From assembly GCA_963678675.1 (NCBI GenBank), contig OY783201.1:2862001-2926000 (forward strand): a stretch of 64,000 bases of DNA, written 5' to 3'. Shown here in pieces: positions 22,851 to 34,374 of the stretch (positions are counted from its first letter, which is position 1; each line of letters starts with the position of its first letter). The position numbers and the translations under genes were made by a program. The stretch is from Xiphydria camelus (taxonomy: Eukaryota > Arthropoda > Insecta > Hymenoptera > Xiphydriidae). The notes below the pieces were generated by a model that saw nothing but the letters and a program-made list of their open reading frames with translations, made no database searches and had not been told where the DNA came from.

Positions 22851-24918
22851 GAAAAAAGAACCGTGGCAATAGTCGAGTGTGAGATTCGCGTAGGCGCAGA
22901 ATTTTCCTCGAGGAATTGCGGTTCGCAACTTGAAGCACTCGCGATCACAGGGTTCCCAGAATGCCCCGCCTACAGATATCGCACATAGGACGTTACCATC
23001 GGCAGAGGTAGAGAACGATTTACCATGTTTCTCGCGAGATGGTACTCCCGCGAATCGGCTTGGACGACCCTTGATTACCAGCGAAGAAATTATCGTACAG
23101 TCGAACCTCCGCCAGCTGAACCCCTACCACTGCCCGTACTCAAATTACTCCCATCACTTCGATCGCTTCGCCTCCGAGCTTCCCCCATTCTGGCGATCTT
23201 TGCGCGCGCAGTCAAGGACGCTGGTGTACAACCAATCATCACTTGTCGACAGCTGTGGCTAATTCGTTCGCGTGTCAAAAAGTGCGGAATCGGGGAGAGC
23301 TTAACGAGTGGTGAGAAATGTTTTTAAGCGGTTTCTCGGTTGCGGAGGTTCGGTTGTACTTGCCGCGAAAGCTCTATGAATCGGATGCTTACGTCAGGGG
23401 AAAAAAGAGACAGAGAGAAAGAGGAGGGAGTGAGACTCGAATGAATCGTGCCTGAATTGTTGGTAGTATACGTACGCTTCGCGTGCACGCGTTGTGCGAA
23501 GTAATGAGATGCGCGGTGCTACGAGTACTTCTTCCCGGTTTCGAGCCGTGCGAAAACACTCGAGTACACGTTACACTGCCCGATCGCCTCGTCGCCAATA
23601 ATCCTTGTAGCTAGCAAATTTTACGAGGGTCGGCGGAGCGCCCTTGTGCTCTCGAAACAAAAAGATACGGGGAAGCGTGCCAACCCTTCGCGGATCGATC
23701 TGTAACGCCCTGCCGGTGACGCGAGAGAGAGAGAGCACGAATTAATATATTCGCAACCGTCTGAGAAAAAAAATGGGTCTATATAGCACGTAATAGCAGA
23801 TGACAGCATCGTGGTAAATGCTCTCGCCAGTTTTGCTTGAACGGGATTTCTAGAGATGCGACATGTGGAACGGAACGCTGAATGCCGTCACGCTAAATCA
23901 TCCGATCCATCGATAATTATGAAACAAAAGTAATTGAAGTAAGAACGACCACCAACACAAACCTACTGTATCACATTTCGAGAAATATATGTATTTGTTA
24001 TTGTTTTAATTGAACTCTGTCCAAGCCAATTCTGTCGTCGCCCTTCCACGTTCCAACTCGGCCGAAGGTAAGTTCGATCAATTTGAGTTTAACCGCGGGA
24101 AGTTGATGTAACGATCGAAGAATCGAAAAATCGGCCGTTTTCCGTATAGAATTTCCTACGTCGAATGAGAAACATTCGTGCACGGTTGAAGAGTTAATTT
24201 TCTTCTCGCGACGACGTCGCCGTGATTTCATCGGATGGGCTCTGTAGGCGAACCTTCAGAGTCCATTGCTCCTGAATGACAAGTCGACGGAGACTAGTAT
24301 GACTACAAATTGCTTCAGATAGGAGGTTTTATCGCGTCGACAGTCTCACGATGACTGGCATTGTTTTTCCCGCTCACGCGACTCTTGAAGAAGGCTTACC
24401 CGACATGCAAACTCGCGCAACGGGTTGCCGAAGCACGGGCTTCGCTTCTCTCACGCGTAAGGACACCCGTACGAAAACTTCTGATACGGATTGACGAATA
24501 ATAAAAAATAAAGAATCTCTCTCTGGTCTCTTTTCTACTGCACGAATTCCACCTGCATGTTGAAAACCTCGATTCATCGTGTAGATATAGCTGTACAACT
24601 ATATACGGGAGGCAACTGCTATTTTCAGGCAAAAAATTAAAGCTCCCTTTTTTCAAGCACTCCTAATACTTCTGATAGATTTTATGAGAATTTCAAACTG
24701 TCAATTAAACAGTTATCGTGCGGCTATTTCCACCGTAACGACACACGATTTAACCACTGGTCGGTCATGCATATGAAATGTCCGAAACCTGGTCTTACCG
24801 CCCCACTGTCTTACCCCGACGCTTTCTGGATGGTCAAGACGCGGCAGAGTGAAATCGCACTCCCTCGAGCGCGGATCGTTCAATCGACGTGATTTCATCT
24901 GCGATTGCCAGTGACGCA
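22851..24918. other. Intergenic region between the bZIP gene and the JHEH cluster
   Basis: Contains a Tigger/pogo-like MITE (23098-23356). Otherwise mixed-composition DNA. The last few hundred bases should hold the JHEH-1 promoter. I did not find a convincing TATA box. Confidence 0.4.
23098..23356. mobile_element. MITE with pogo/Tigger-like terminal repeats
   Basis: The left end CAGTCGAACCTCCGCCAGCTG and the right end, read as its complement CAACCGAACCTCCGCAACCG, are inverted repeats. TA flanks both sides. The CAGT-GAACCTC style of end is typical of pogo/Tigger elements (family knowledge). The 259-bp interior encodes no transposase that I can recognise. Confidence 0.55.
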
Positions 24919-27360
24919 ATGGGGTTCATCAAGACGGCTTTTTTCGGAGCGGTGGTAATATACATAGTGACGTTGTTCATAAATTGGTCACCACCTGAAG
25001 CTCCGAAGTTGCCAGAGACTTGGTGGGGACCCGGACTTCGGCGGGAGGTCGACGAAAGCGTGAAACCATTTAGGATTTCATTCGAGAAACAGGTGAGATG
25101 CGGTATTTTCGTAAGCCGGGGAAAAAGTCGAGAGTGGCGAAGGTCTCTTTAAAGTATTTACTTGAAACTAATTTAGATAAGGACATACATTGATGAGACT
25201 CGTTGATTTAACGGATTTCTCTAAAGTCACCCCCGCCTGTGTAGCAATGACACGTGAGATAACGCTCGTAATTTTTGAATTTTGAGACGCATGATCGATC
25301 GTTACGATAAAGATAATTAGTCCAGTCGCAAGGACACCCGGACGAACCGCGAGCTTCGCCTCCCTGTTTAATTACATTGACGCTACCAGAAAATACGGCA
25401 AGACTAATCGGTCACTGTCTACTCTATGCGCAGGTAGTGGAAGACTTGAGATTGAGATTGAACAAAACAAGACCCTTAACGCCGGGTTTGGAGAACGCCG
25501 CTTGGACTTACGGCCTGCCGGGCGATTTCATGCCCACCATAATCGACTATTGGGTCAATAAGTACGACTTTAAGAAGCGCGAACAACATCTCAACAAGTA
25601 CCCTCAGTTCACAACAAACATCCAAGGTGTCCAGGGCAATGTTTATCAACACGCGTAGATGTAGAGCGGAACGTTCAGAGAATCATCAAAATATCTCGGC
25701 AGACTAAGAGAACGATTGGTTCGAAGCTCCGCGTAACTTTCACGACAATGCGCGCATTTACCTTAAATGCTTTCCGCAATCTCGGAAACGACGAAAATAT
25801 TTCGAGCGATTTTTTAAGTACCCTGTTCGATATATCTCCCCTTCCCTCCCCTCTTCGATCGCGACACGTTATCGCTACCACGCCAATTTAAACTGCAATC
25901 GCGATATTCCCGTGCAATATAAACAGTGCATCGTACGCGCTCTTCTTACTCCTTCGCTCTTTTTACTCCTTCCCTCTCTTTCAGGTCTCGATATTCACTT
26001 TCTACGAGTGAAACCCATCAAGACAAAGGGAAAGTTCGTGCTGCCCCTCCTGATCCAACACGGATGGCCCGGTTCCGTGTTGGAGTTTTACAAGATCTTG
26101 CCGATGCTGACCACGCCCAGGCCGGAGCACGATTTCGTCTTCGAGGTGATAGCGCCGACCCTCCCCGGCTACGGATTATCCGACGCCGCGGTGAGACCGG
26201 GGTTGGGCAGCGCTCAGATGGCGGTCATCCTGAAGAACCTGATGCTGCGTCTGGGATTCGATAAGTTCTACGCTCAGGGAGGCGATTGGGGTGCCGCTAC
26301 CACGACTTACATGGCGTCTATGTTTCCCCAACAGTAACGAGATGATTCTTTTCCATTCCTATGACCGAATGCTCTCGCGGGGTTGATAAGAGACTCTACG
26401 GTATCGCATCGTGCATTTTACAGCGTTCTAGGCGTTCACTCCAACATGTGTACCATGCTCGAGCCCTGGACAGCTTTCAAGACCGTCATGTACGGATTCT
26501 TTCCATCTTTGATCCTCCCCAAAGAGGATCGCCACCTGTTGTATCCATTGAGCAATTATCTGCTGGAAATGATAGAGGAGTCGGGATACTTCCACATTCA
26601 GGCGACAAAGCCGGACACTATAGGTAGACTTTGATCTGTGTGTAAAGTAAAGCGAGGAGTCGGGCTCCAGGCTCTCGTTATCAATTAAAAATACGCGAAC
26701 TCAAACAACGAGAGAGTCTCGAGCACCGACTGCCCACCGCTGGCAACGCATTCAGGGAATAATAAATAGAACGCATCCTGCGACCGGACGATATTCCTTT
26801 CAGGGATCAGCCTCACGGATTCGCCGGCCGGTCTAGCGGCGTACATGCTCGAAAAATTCTCCATGGCTACGAACCGAGCTAACAAATACAGGAAAGACGG
26901 AGCCCTCTTCGACACGTTCACCGCCGACGAGCTCATCGACAACATCATGATTTACTGGATCACCGGCAGCATAACCAGCTCCATGAGACTTTACGCGGAG
27001 AGCATGACCATCGATTATCTGAAGCTCAGAATGGAGTCGTGAGTATCGGACGAGACGAGGAGTTTAGCGAAACGAATTGCAGGGGTTCGTTGGACCGATT
27101 CGTTGTCATTTTTATCGCGCAGCGTTCCGATCGAAGTACCGAGTTCCTGCGCTCGCTTTCCACACGAGGTCTTCTTCTATCCACCTTCCTTCCTGAAAAG
27201 TCGATACAAGAATCTCGTGCGCTCCACGAGGATGCCTCGAGGTGGACACTTCGCAGCCATGGAGGAGCCCCAGCTGCTCGTCGACGACATCTGGGCTTCG
27301 ATCGCCGATATGGAGGCGCTGAGGCGGAAGAAAGGAGCCGGAGAGGAGTCCTGGCCTTGA
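24919..27360 (+). CDS. Juvenile hormone epoxide hydrolase 1 (six exons, complete)
   Basis: Exons 24919-25092, 25434-25626, 25985-26333, 26424-26623, 26804-27038 and 27123-27360 splice in phase to 462 aa, the usual JHEH length. The enzyme is a microsomal alpha/beta-hydrolase that hydrates juvenile hormone epoxide to the diol. Residues 8-22 form an N-terminal membrane anchor. WWGPG is at 35-39 and the oxyanion motif HGWPG at 148-152. The nucleophile is Asp223 in GGDWG. Tyr294 (GYFHIQ) and Tyr369 are the candidate epoxide-activating tyrosines, with Glu399 (FPHEV) and His426 (RGGHFAA) completing the relay. All five sit four residues before the positions I recall for moth JHEH (227, 298, 373, 403, 430). 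It lacks two introns that its neighbours have. AATAAA at 27647 may be its polyadenylation signal. It is first of four head-to-tail copies. Confidence 0.92.
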
Positions 27361-27459
27361 GAAAAGAAAATTACACAAATTCCCATTTCGAATATCACAA
27401 CCGAACGAAGGTCGCGAGGATCGATAGGTTTATCTGCGCGGAGAAAGCGGTCGAATATT

Positions 27460-27574
27460 CCCAAGGAGAAGTGGTAAGTCGAGTTGACGTCCAAATAACG
27501 TATATCCGACGTCCTCTTATGTCAGTATTTTTTCATCATTTCGACGTCCTCTCCACTTATCATTTCTCCTTGGG
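27460..27574. mobile_element. Short inverted-repeat element
   Basis: CCCAAGGAGAAGTGGTAAGT on the left and ACTTATCATTTCTCCTTGGG on the right are inverted. The inner GACGTC words extend the pairing to about 33 bp. The 115-bp length suggests a tiny MITE or a strong hairpin at the end of the JHEH-1 transcript. Confidence 0.55.
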
Positions 27575-28701
27575 ACGGCGACGTTGTCCGTCAGATCGCT
27601 GTACTCCGGCGCACGCGTCATTCTCTCTAGAAATCAGGATTGTTCTAATAAAAATAGACGTTCTTAATAACGCTCTCGCGTAAAGCTTCTCCGAAAACGT
27701 GTTCCCTCTCATTCCTCCTCCTCCTCGCTTCTTCTTCGCGTATTCTCGCGTCTCGGTGTACCTGTAACGTCCTACCAAGCTTTTCGCAAAGTTAAGTACG
27801 CTACTTTCACCTTTGAAACATTTAATAACCGCTATACCATGATAAGCGACGCGTTATCAAAGGGAGAAAGAGGGGGAATTGCCGTTTCCAGCACCGCAGG
27901 TAAACTCGCGTGTTTGCGTCGACTCGAGAACGCGTTTCTTTGCGACGTTAAAAAGTAGCGGTCGGGATACTTCCTCCAATGTCCGGTTCACGCGGTCGAC
28001 CGGGTCACTGGGGTATTCCGCAGCTCCGCATACCAAGTAAACGACGGACGAGGAAATTTCTACGCGCTCCCGAACGGCGTCTCTTTTCCGTACGCGAGAC
28101 CGCGCGTCCGTATCGCGCCGGATGACCGTTACGTTTGATCGCGCCCCAACATCGATTGAGTACGTCGGGAAGACGCGCGCAGGGGCAGAAAAACTAGTCG
28201 TACGGGGTGGGTGGGATCATCCGCGAATCCACCAGTTACCGTTCTCCCACGCGGCGAAGTGCAGATTAGAGTAACGATGATGCCTCTCGGAGGAGTATAC
28301 AGTACCGCTAACTGATAAGCGACACGGTCGCGCCAGCTGAACTATTCTTACGCGAATATCAATAGACGAAGTGTCAGGTTCGTTGTGCTATCGTGTATTT
28401 TTTTAGTGATCGAGAAGATAACAGCGATATACAATACTTTGGGAAGAAACCGCTGAGATATCACGGTTTCCTCACATCGCGCAACTTACTACGTTCGACT
28501 CGTCGTCAATCGGATTCGGCGCCGATGAATCGCTGAAATTTGATTTCGAAATTCTTGCCTGCATCGTTCCTGGATAAAATTCGAAATTAGTCTTTTGTCG
28601 CGGCAGAATCGATACGTCTGATCGTACAAGTACGGCACTGTCGCGGCCACACGCGCGCACGCGCGTGCATTTCATTTCCGCAGTTCGAGTGGGAGTTGCC
28701 G

Positions 28702-28710
28702 TATATAAGG
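28702..28710 (+). promoter_or_regulatory. TATA-like box, possible upstream promoter of JHEH-2
   Basis: TATATAAGG lies about 690 bp before the JHEH-2 start codon, in otherwise moderately GC-rich DNA. If it is used, a 5' UTR intron or a long leader would be needed. No direct evidence for transcription. Confidence 0.25.
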
Positions 28711-29125
28711 AGTGAGCCTCCAGCGTTCATGGCCTTCGCAATCCGTCTGAAGATGATGCTACAGCTTCCAGTGAAGTTTTTTATTCATGAATCGTAGATA
28801 CTATATTGTTGCAGACTCCTGAGACAAGATTTCGTCATCAATCCTCAGCTAGACGCACCCAAAGCCATTCGGAATCCCAAAATAGTTCTTTGTCCAAGTT
28901 CGGGATGACGCGCGTAAACCGAGACCCCAGCGTGGGGTACGAATCATATTTGTAACGTTTCCTCGACTTGAGTCATACGTCTCGGACAATTACCAGATAC
29001 TCCCCACTCCCGCTTTCCGTTTCGAACATGAACACCGTCGCTTAAGGGCGCGTATATCAGTGGCTTTCGCTTTCGAAACGCACAGTAGCCGAGAACGCAG
29101 GCGGAAGAGTGCTGAAAAATACAGC

Positions 29126-29129
<4 letters not shown>

Positions 29130-29167
<38 letters not shown>
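29130..29167. repeat. (CT)n microsatellite in the JHEH-2 upstream region
   Basis: About 18 CT units, 230 bp before the JHEH-2 start codon. A pyrimidine tract here could lie in the 5' UTR or promoter. Confidence 0.9.
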
Positions 29168-29171
<4 letters not shown>

Positions 29172-29399
29172 TCTCCTCTCCAAACTGCGCCTACGTGACA
29201 TTTTTCGGAGCAACGCCATACAACGCACGCGTCGTGTCTGTTGCCAGTCGGCCCAGGGTCTCTCAACCGGAGTGCTCATCGGCCGGTGGTATCTAATCTG
29301 GAGGCGAGCCGCGCCGACGAGGCGCGTACGCAGTTGTCGAAAGGCGTTGGGCGTGAGAAGGCTACCTCCTCCTAAAGTCGTTCGAATTTTGCGCGAACC

Positions 29400-31579
29400 A
29401 TGTGGGGAATAGGAATAGCTATCGCCGTGATAACCATCGGGATCTTCAAGCTTTTCAGGTAAGTCGCGTAAAATTGCGATGATTAAACGCGTGCTTTTTT
29501 GAATCTTCCACTCGCACGACGTGGCGACCTTCTGACCGCGCTCGGCGTCACGAGGACGCTTTGACCCGCTCGAATTCTCAGTGGATCAATTTTATTCGGC
29601 GTAGATGCAAGCCCAAAGCGGAGATCGTGGAGTTGCCGGAAAAATATTGGGGTCCCGGAGAAGCTCCGACCGGCGTCGATCACACTATAAGGCCTTTCAA
29701 AATCGCAGTGCCCGAAGAGGTGAGGGATGAAATCCGACTTCGTATTTATACCGCTTCCTAAACGATATCCTCGTTCGAGTATTCCCAATTGTGTTTTTCG
29801 CAGGACGATTACGCTATTCGTTTTTTTTTCCGCGCTCACATTTGCCCCGCGATGTCCTTCCAGGAAGGATCCGTTTTTTTCGGAGTAACTTACCACTCGC
29901 GCGCCCACGGAGCAATTTAAAAATATTTTTCCCCGAATCGCGCAGGTCATCACTGACCTGAAACAGCGCCTGGCGAAGACGAGACCGCTGCCGGAGCCCC
30001 TGGAGGGCGCCGCCTGGACGTACGGCTTGCCGAGCAGCTACTTGAAGACGATCATCGATTACTGGCAAAACAAGTATGACTGGTTCAAGCGACAGAACAT
30101 TCTCAACGAGTATCCCCAGTTCAAGACCAACATACAAGGTGGGGTTACATTGAAAATAAATGACGCGATCTAAGGGGAGGATCTCATCTCGGGCGAAATT
30201 AGCGCGGCTAATGGATAATATGACTACTGATCCGCGATCAGGTCTGGACATCCACTTCTACCACGTGAAACCGACCATCCCGAAGGACAGTCCGCACGAA
30301 ATAAAAGTCCTGCCTCTGCTTCTGGTCCACGGATGGCCAGGCTCGGTCGTCGAGTTCCAGAAAATCCTGCCGCTGCTCGTCACCCCTCGACCCGGCAAGG
30401 ATTTCGTCTTCGAGGTCATCGCTCCTTCCCTTCCCGGTTACGGATTCTCGGACGCGGCGGTGCGTCCAGGACTGGGGGCTCCTCAGGTAACTTTCTTTTA
30501 ATTACGAAGAGAAATAGCCACAAACGCGTCCGCGCGAACGACGGAAAGTATCCTCGAAATCGGCTCCGCTTGTTTTTAGATGGCGGTGATAATGAAGAAT
30601 CTGATGACGCGCCTCGGTTTCGAAAAGTTCTACACGCAAGGCGGCGATTGGGGCAGCATGATCACGACTACTCTGGCCGCTCTTTATCCGAAGCAGTACG
30701 CACGAACGTCTCTTAAGAATTTGACGCTCGCTTTCTTCGGGATTTCGTGTAAACGTATTTCTCTCGTTCAATCGCAGCGTATACGGAATGCACGTGAATA
30801 TGTCACCAGCGGCGAGGTCCGCGTGCACGATATTTTGGAGCGTGGTGGGTTCCTACTTTCCGTCTCTGGTGATCGAGAAAAAGTACCATTCCTTGATGTA
30901 TCCCCTGAAGGACCATTACTGCCGTCTCATCGAAGAGACTGGTTATTTTCACATTCAAGCTACAAAACCCGATACCGTTGGTGAGTACTCGTAATAACGA
31001 TGACATTATCAGTTGTACGAATACTCGTGTATACGATGACGCGACAACGTCAATGACGCTATACTTTCGCAAAAGGTACCGCCCTCATGGATTCGCCGGC
31101 CGGTCTGGCGGCTTACATCCTGGAGAAGTTCAGCACCTGGACCAATCCGGAGTACCGCTTCCGCGCTGACGGCGGGCTCCTGGAGAAGTACACTCTGGAC
31201 GAGCTGTTGGACAACGTGACGCTGTACTGGGTGACCAACACGATCACGACGAGTATGCGAATATACGCGGAAACCTTCAGCAAGGAGACGAGGAGTCTCG
31301 GCGTGGATAAGTAAGAATCATCGGGACTCGCGTCCGACTGAATTTTAACGATCGTCGCTCGTTTCCAGGCTCCCCGTTCTGCCTCCGTCGGCCGTGGCGG
31401 CGTTTCCCTGCGAAATCACGTACACGCCGGAGTCTTTCTTGCGCCGGAAACTGCCCAACCTGGTTCGCTTCACCAACATGCCGCGCGGTGGTCACTTTGC
31501 CGCTTTCGAGGAGCCCGAGCTGCTGGCGAACGACTTCTGGAACTTCGTGACTGCCGCGAGAAAGCAGACGCACGTGTGA
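29400..31579 (+). CDS. Juvenile hormone epoxide hydrolase 2 (eight exons, complete)
   Basis: Exons 29400-29458, 29605-29719, 29946-30138, 30242-30486, 30580-30695, 30778-30980, 31076-31310 and 31369-31579 join in phase to 458 aa. Exon 1 encodes the hydrophobic anchor (MWGIGIAIAVITIGIFKLF). HGWPG is at 152-156. The nucleophile is Asp227 in GGDWG, with Tyr299, Tyr374, Glu404 and His431 (MPRGGHF), so the catalytic set is intact. The N-terminal motif reads YWGPG rather than WWGPG. The Glu motif is FPCEI, where its neighbours have FPHEV or FPHEI. Compared with JHEH-1 it has two extra introns, after the anchor and before the nucleophile exon. AATAAA at 31744-31749 is the likely polyadenylation signal. 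Expected role: ER-bound hydration of juvenile hormone or related epoxides. Paralogues may prefer other substrates. Confidence 0.92.
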
Positions 31580-32363
31580 AGGGATGTTCAGTTGGAGATC
31601 GGTGTTATAATATGTATTTGCGTGCGAGGAATCGCTTGAGGATTTGCTTAGGGGAGGCTGTATATTATAAATAAACGAGTGAATGGAATAAATATTGTAC
31701 TCCAATATATATGGTATAAATATTGGAATTTTTGTACCGTTGAAATAAAGTATTCTATGTTATTTAAATATCTGCCGCGTGGTTACTTCAAAAAGGTTAC
31801 GCGATAGCGCGAAGAAGGGGGAGAAGTCGGTACGTTATGATTAGACTATTATAGCTCAGCGCTATCCCGAGAGACGGAATGCTGCGTCACGATAATACTC
31901 TTCCTAGTGAGTATTAATTACCACCACACGAAGCCATATGATATACGATACATTACCACGAATCGAACACATTTACAGTATTCGTGGAATATCGCACGCT
32001 TATAGTGGACTATGAAATGTTGGAAGATATACATACATGTATAATCGCCTTGTACTATGAAAACAAAATTCCATGTGCGTGTGTAAATACAAAGGCCTCT
32101 GCGTTATCGAAGAACTTCGCCGGACGGAAAATTCTATTGGCGAAATGAAATCAATCGGTGGAAAGTCTGCATGCACAGCAGCGGCACGCTTTGTAGGTAT
32201 TTCGCATTCCATCACTCGTATACCGTTATGGTCAATTTTTCAGAATTTTCAAATCGTAGTGAGTTCGATCGAGAAATTTACATGTGTATACAGCTGCCCG
32301 TTGGAACCGTTAGACCTGCTATATAACGTAGCACAACTTCAATTGCAGGCCGAATTCTACATC
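31580..32363. other. Spacer between JHEH-2 and the JHEH-3 pseudogene
   Basis: AT-rich. Contains the JHEH-2 polyadenylation signals. No exon was recognised. Confidence 0.5.
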
Positions 32364-33591
32364 ATGTGGAATGTAGCGGTAATTTTTTTCTTGGAAGTTT
32401 TTACAATCATTACACAGATATAAGCTATACGCGGGGTACACATAGCATCTCGAATCTCACCGTCGGGAGGACACTGCGCTTTTTTTCAGTTTTTGGCGCG
32501 AGCCTCAATCGAGGCTCGTAATTTTTGAAACGTAATTTATTCAACGGAGTTCATCGAGGTTTTCTAACGGACCATTTATATTTCAATCGCTTCAAACTCC
32601 TTGTTTCCTATTCGTATCATAATACAAATTTGAGCAACTGAATTGGATTCTGTCTCCAGTTCGGCTCAACAAGCAGTTCCAAGAGTACCGGAAGAATGGT
32701 GGGGTCCAGGGAAAGCGACCGCGAAGATCGACAAGGATATAAGACCTTACAAGATCGACGTACCTGAACGCGTAAGGATCGAGACGCTTCTGGTGTTTTT
32801 ATCATTGTTCTTACAACCTGTAAAAAACTAGATCATCGCCGATTTAAGGGACCGTCTAGCACGGACGAGGACGCTGAGAAAGCGTCTGGAAGGCGCTGCC
32901 TGGACGTACGGTATATCGACTGACTACCCGAAGACGATAATCGACTATTGGCAGAACAAGTATAACTGGTCCAAGCGGCAGGCGCTCCTCAACAAGTATC
33001 CTCAGTTCAAGACTAACATTCAAGGTCAAGAGGTTTTCATAATTGAACGGAAATACATTCGTACGCTTTTTTGCGCTTCGCGTACGCCATACGTACAGTT
33101 TTTTCTATTATCGCCAGAACGAACCGACATGCGCTGTATCTCTCACCTCCTCGGCGATTATCGTAAAGTAATGCATATGCATGGCATTGTCAGGTCTCTA
33201 TATCCACTTTTATCATGTGAAGCCGACTATTCCGAAGGACAGGAAGGACGTGAAGGTATTACCGCTGCTTCTGGTTCACGGATGGGGCCCGGCTCGGTGG
33301 TCGAGTTCCAGAAGATATTTTCAGAGCTCACCACCCCTCGACCCGATCAGGACTTCGTCTTTGAGGTCATCGCTCCCTCTCTTCCCGGTTACGGATTCCC
33401 GACCCTGCCGTCCGTCCCGGACTAGATGCAATTTGGTGCAGAATCATAAAATGCAGCGAGGCGGACACTTCGCCGCCATGGACGAGCCCAAACTCTTGGC
33501 CGACGAACTGTGGCTCTTCGTGGCCAAGGTGAGAGCCAAACCGGAGGCTGCCAAGAATGCGAAGGAGGAGGTATCGGACAAAAAGCCCTGA
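32364..33591 (+). pseudogene. JHEH-3, internally deleted and frameshifted copy
   Basis: Order and junctions match JHEH-4. Exon 1 is 32364 to about 32422 and resembles MWKAAV. Exon 2 is 32660-32771 with WWGPG. Exon 3 is 32832-33024. Exon 4 starts at 33194. The exon 1 donor is lost: AAGCTATA stands where JHEH-4 has AAGTGAGT. In exon 4, two extra G bases (33286-33287) disrupt the oxyanion motif after HGW, and about one base is lost near 33400. At about 33429 the sequence jumps to the middle of exon 8 (LVQ...RGGHFAAMDEP) and ends at TGA 33589-33591. The missing part, equal to about 1.3 kb of JHEH-4, encodes the Asp nucleophile, both tyrosines and the relay Glu. An intact enzyme cannot be made. 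It is closest to JHEH-4, so probably a recent duplicate. Confidence 0.9.
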
Positions 33592-34374
33592 ATAATATGT
33601 CACAGATCGTGGATGTATTCATTTGTACATAGAGAAAAAGAATTTGTTGGATCTACTGAAACTGACTCGCGGAGTCGCAATTACTTATTTATTTAGACCA
33701 ATTAGATCTTTTTTCTTTCATATTAATTAGCTATTTCTTCCTCTCAGTCACGTACTATTTCACGTGATCGTAAGGAAGAGATATCAAATTGACGTATTAA
33801 CAAATTTCATTGATGTAAAGAAATTAATTAACGATGCGAAGTAATTCTCTGTAAATCCAACAAATTCTTTCTCTCCGTGTACATTTCCGTGAATGATATG
33901 CGATATTTTTAATAAAAAAGATGGTTCAATTTACGATGAGTGGAAGCGATAAATAACGAGAGAATAGAGAGAATACTATGTTATATAGTAACGAGAGCGC
34001 CGACTGGTGTGTACTCGTTGGCCGCTTATCTATATTAATTGTTCGTTATCATCGGAGGTTGGTGATCGCCTTCGGTAAAAATACCGCGATTGGGAGTATT
34101 TTAATTACTGAACAACAAATGCGATAATCGACGTTTCCATCGCACGCAATCAAATGTTGCTTTTCTGTTTATCCCTTCCAATTTTATACAAATATTAACG
34201 ATACGCGAAATTATCTCGGAATTCGAGCCGTCATCGTCGCTACTCTCGAGTCGAACTGCTCCGCGAATCACTGTCGAATGACCTTTAGAGGAGTCCCTCC
34301 GTTCGAGCTCTACGGAGCCGTCTAATCTCCGACACCGCACAGTAGAATCCAGACCGTGAACCGGAGCGGTCATC
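33592..34374. other. Spacer between JHEH-3 and JHEH-4
   Basis: Contains a family C MITE (33628-33879) and an AATAAA at 33911-33916. The last few hundred bases should hold the JHEH-4 promoter. No TATA box was recognised. Confidence 0.5.
33628..33879. mobile_element. MITE family C, copy 2
   Basis: Flanked by TA. The left end is CATAGAGAAAAAGAATTTGTTGG and the right end CCAACAAATTCTTTCTCTCCGTG. It shares ACTCGCGGAGTCGC and TTAGATCTTTTTT with the copy at 11249, in the same orientation. It lies directly after the JHEH-3 stop codon. Confidence 0.75.

Larger units (their letters stand above)
27361..29399. other. Spacer between JHEH-1 and JHEH-2
   Basis: Holds the JHEH-1 3' UTR, a short inverted repeat (27460-27574), a TATA-like site (28702-28710) and a CT repeat (about 29130-29167). 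No coding exon was supported. Confidence 0.5.

Noticed and set aside
32364..32426. Use of a GC-AG intron to rescue JHEH-3 exon 1
   Set aside because: AAGCTATA lacks the extended donor consensus that GC donors normally need, and the gene is broken further on, so rescue would not matter.
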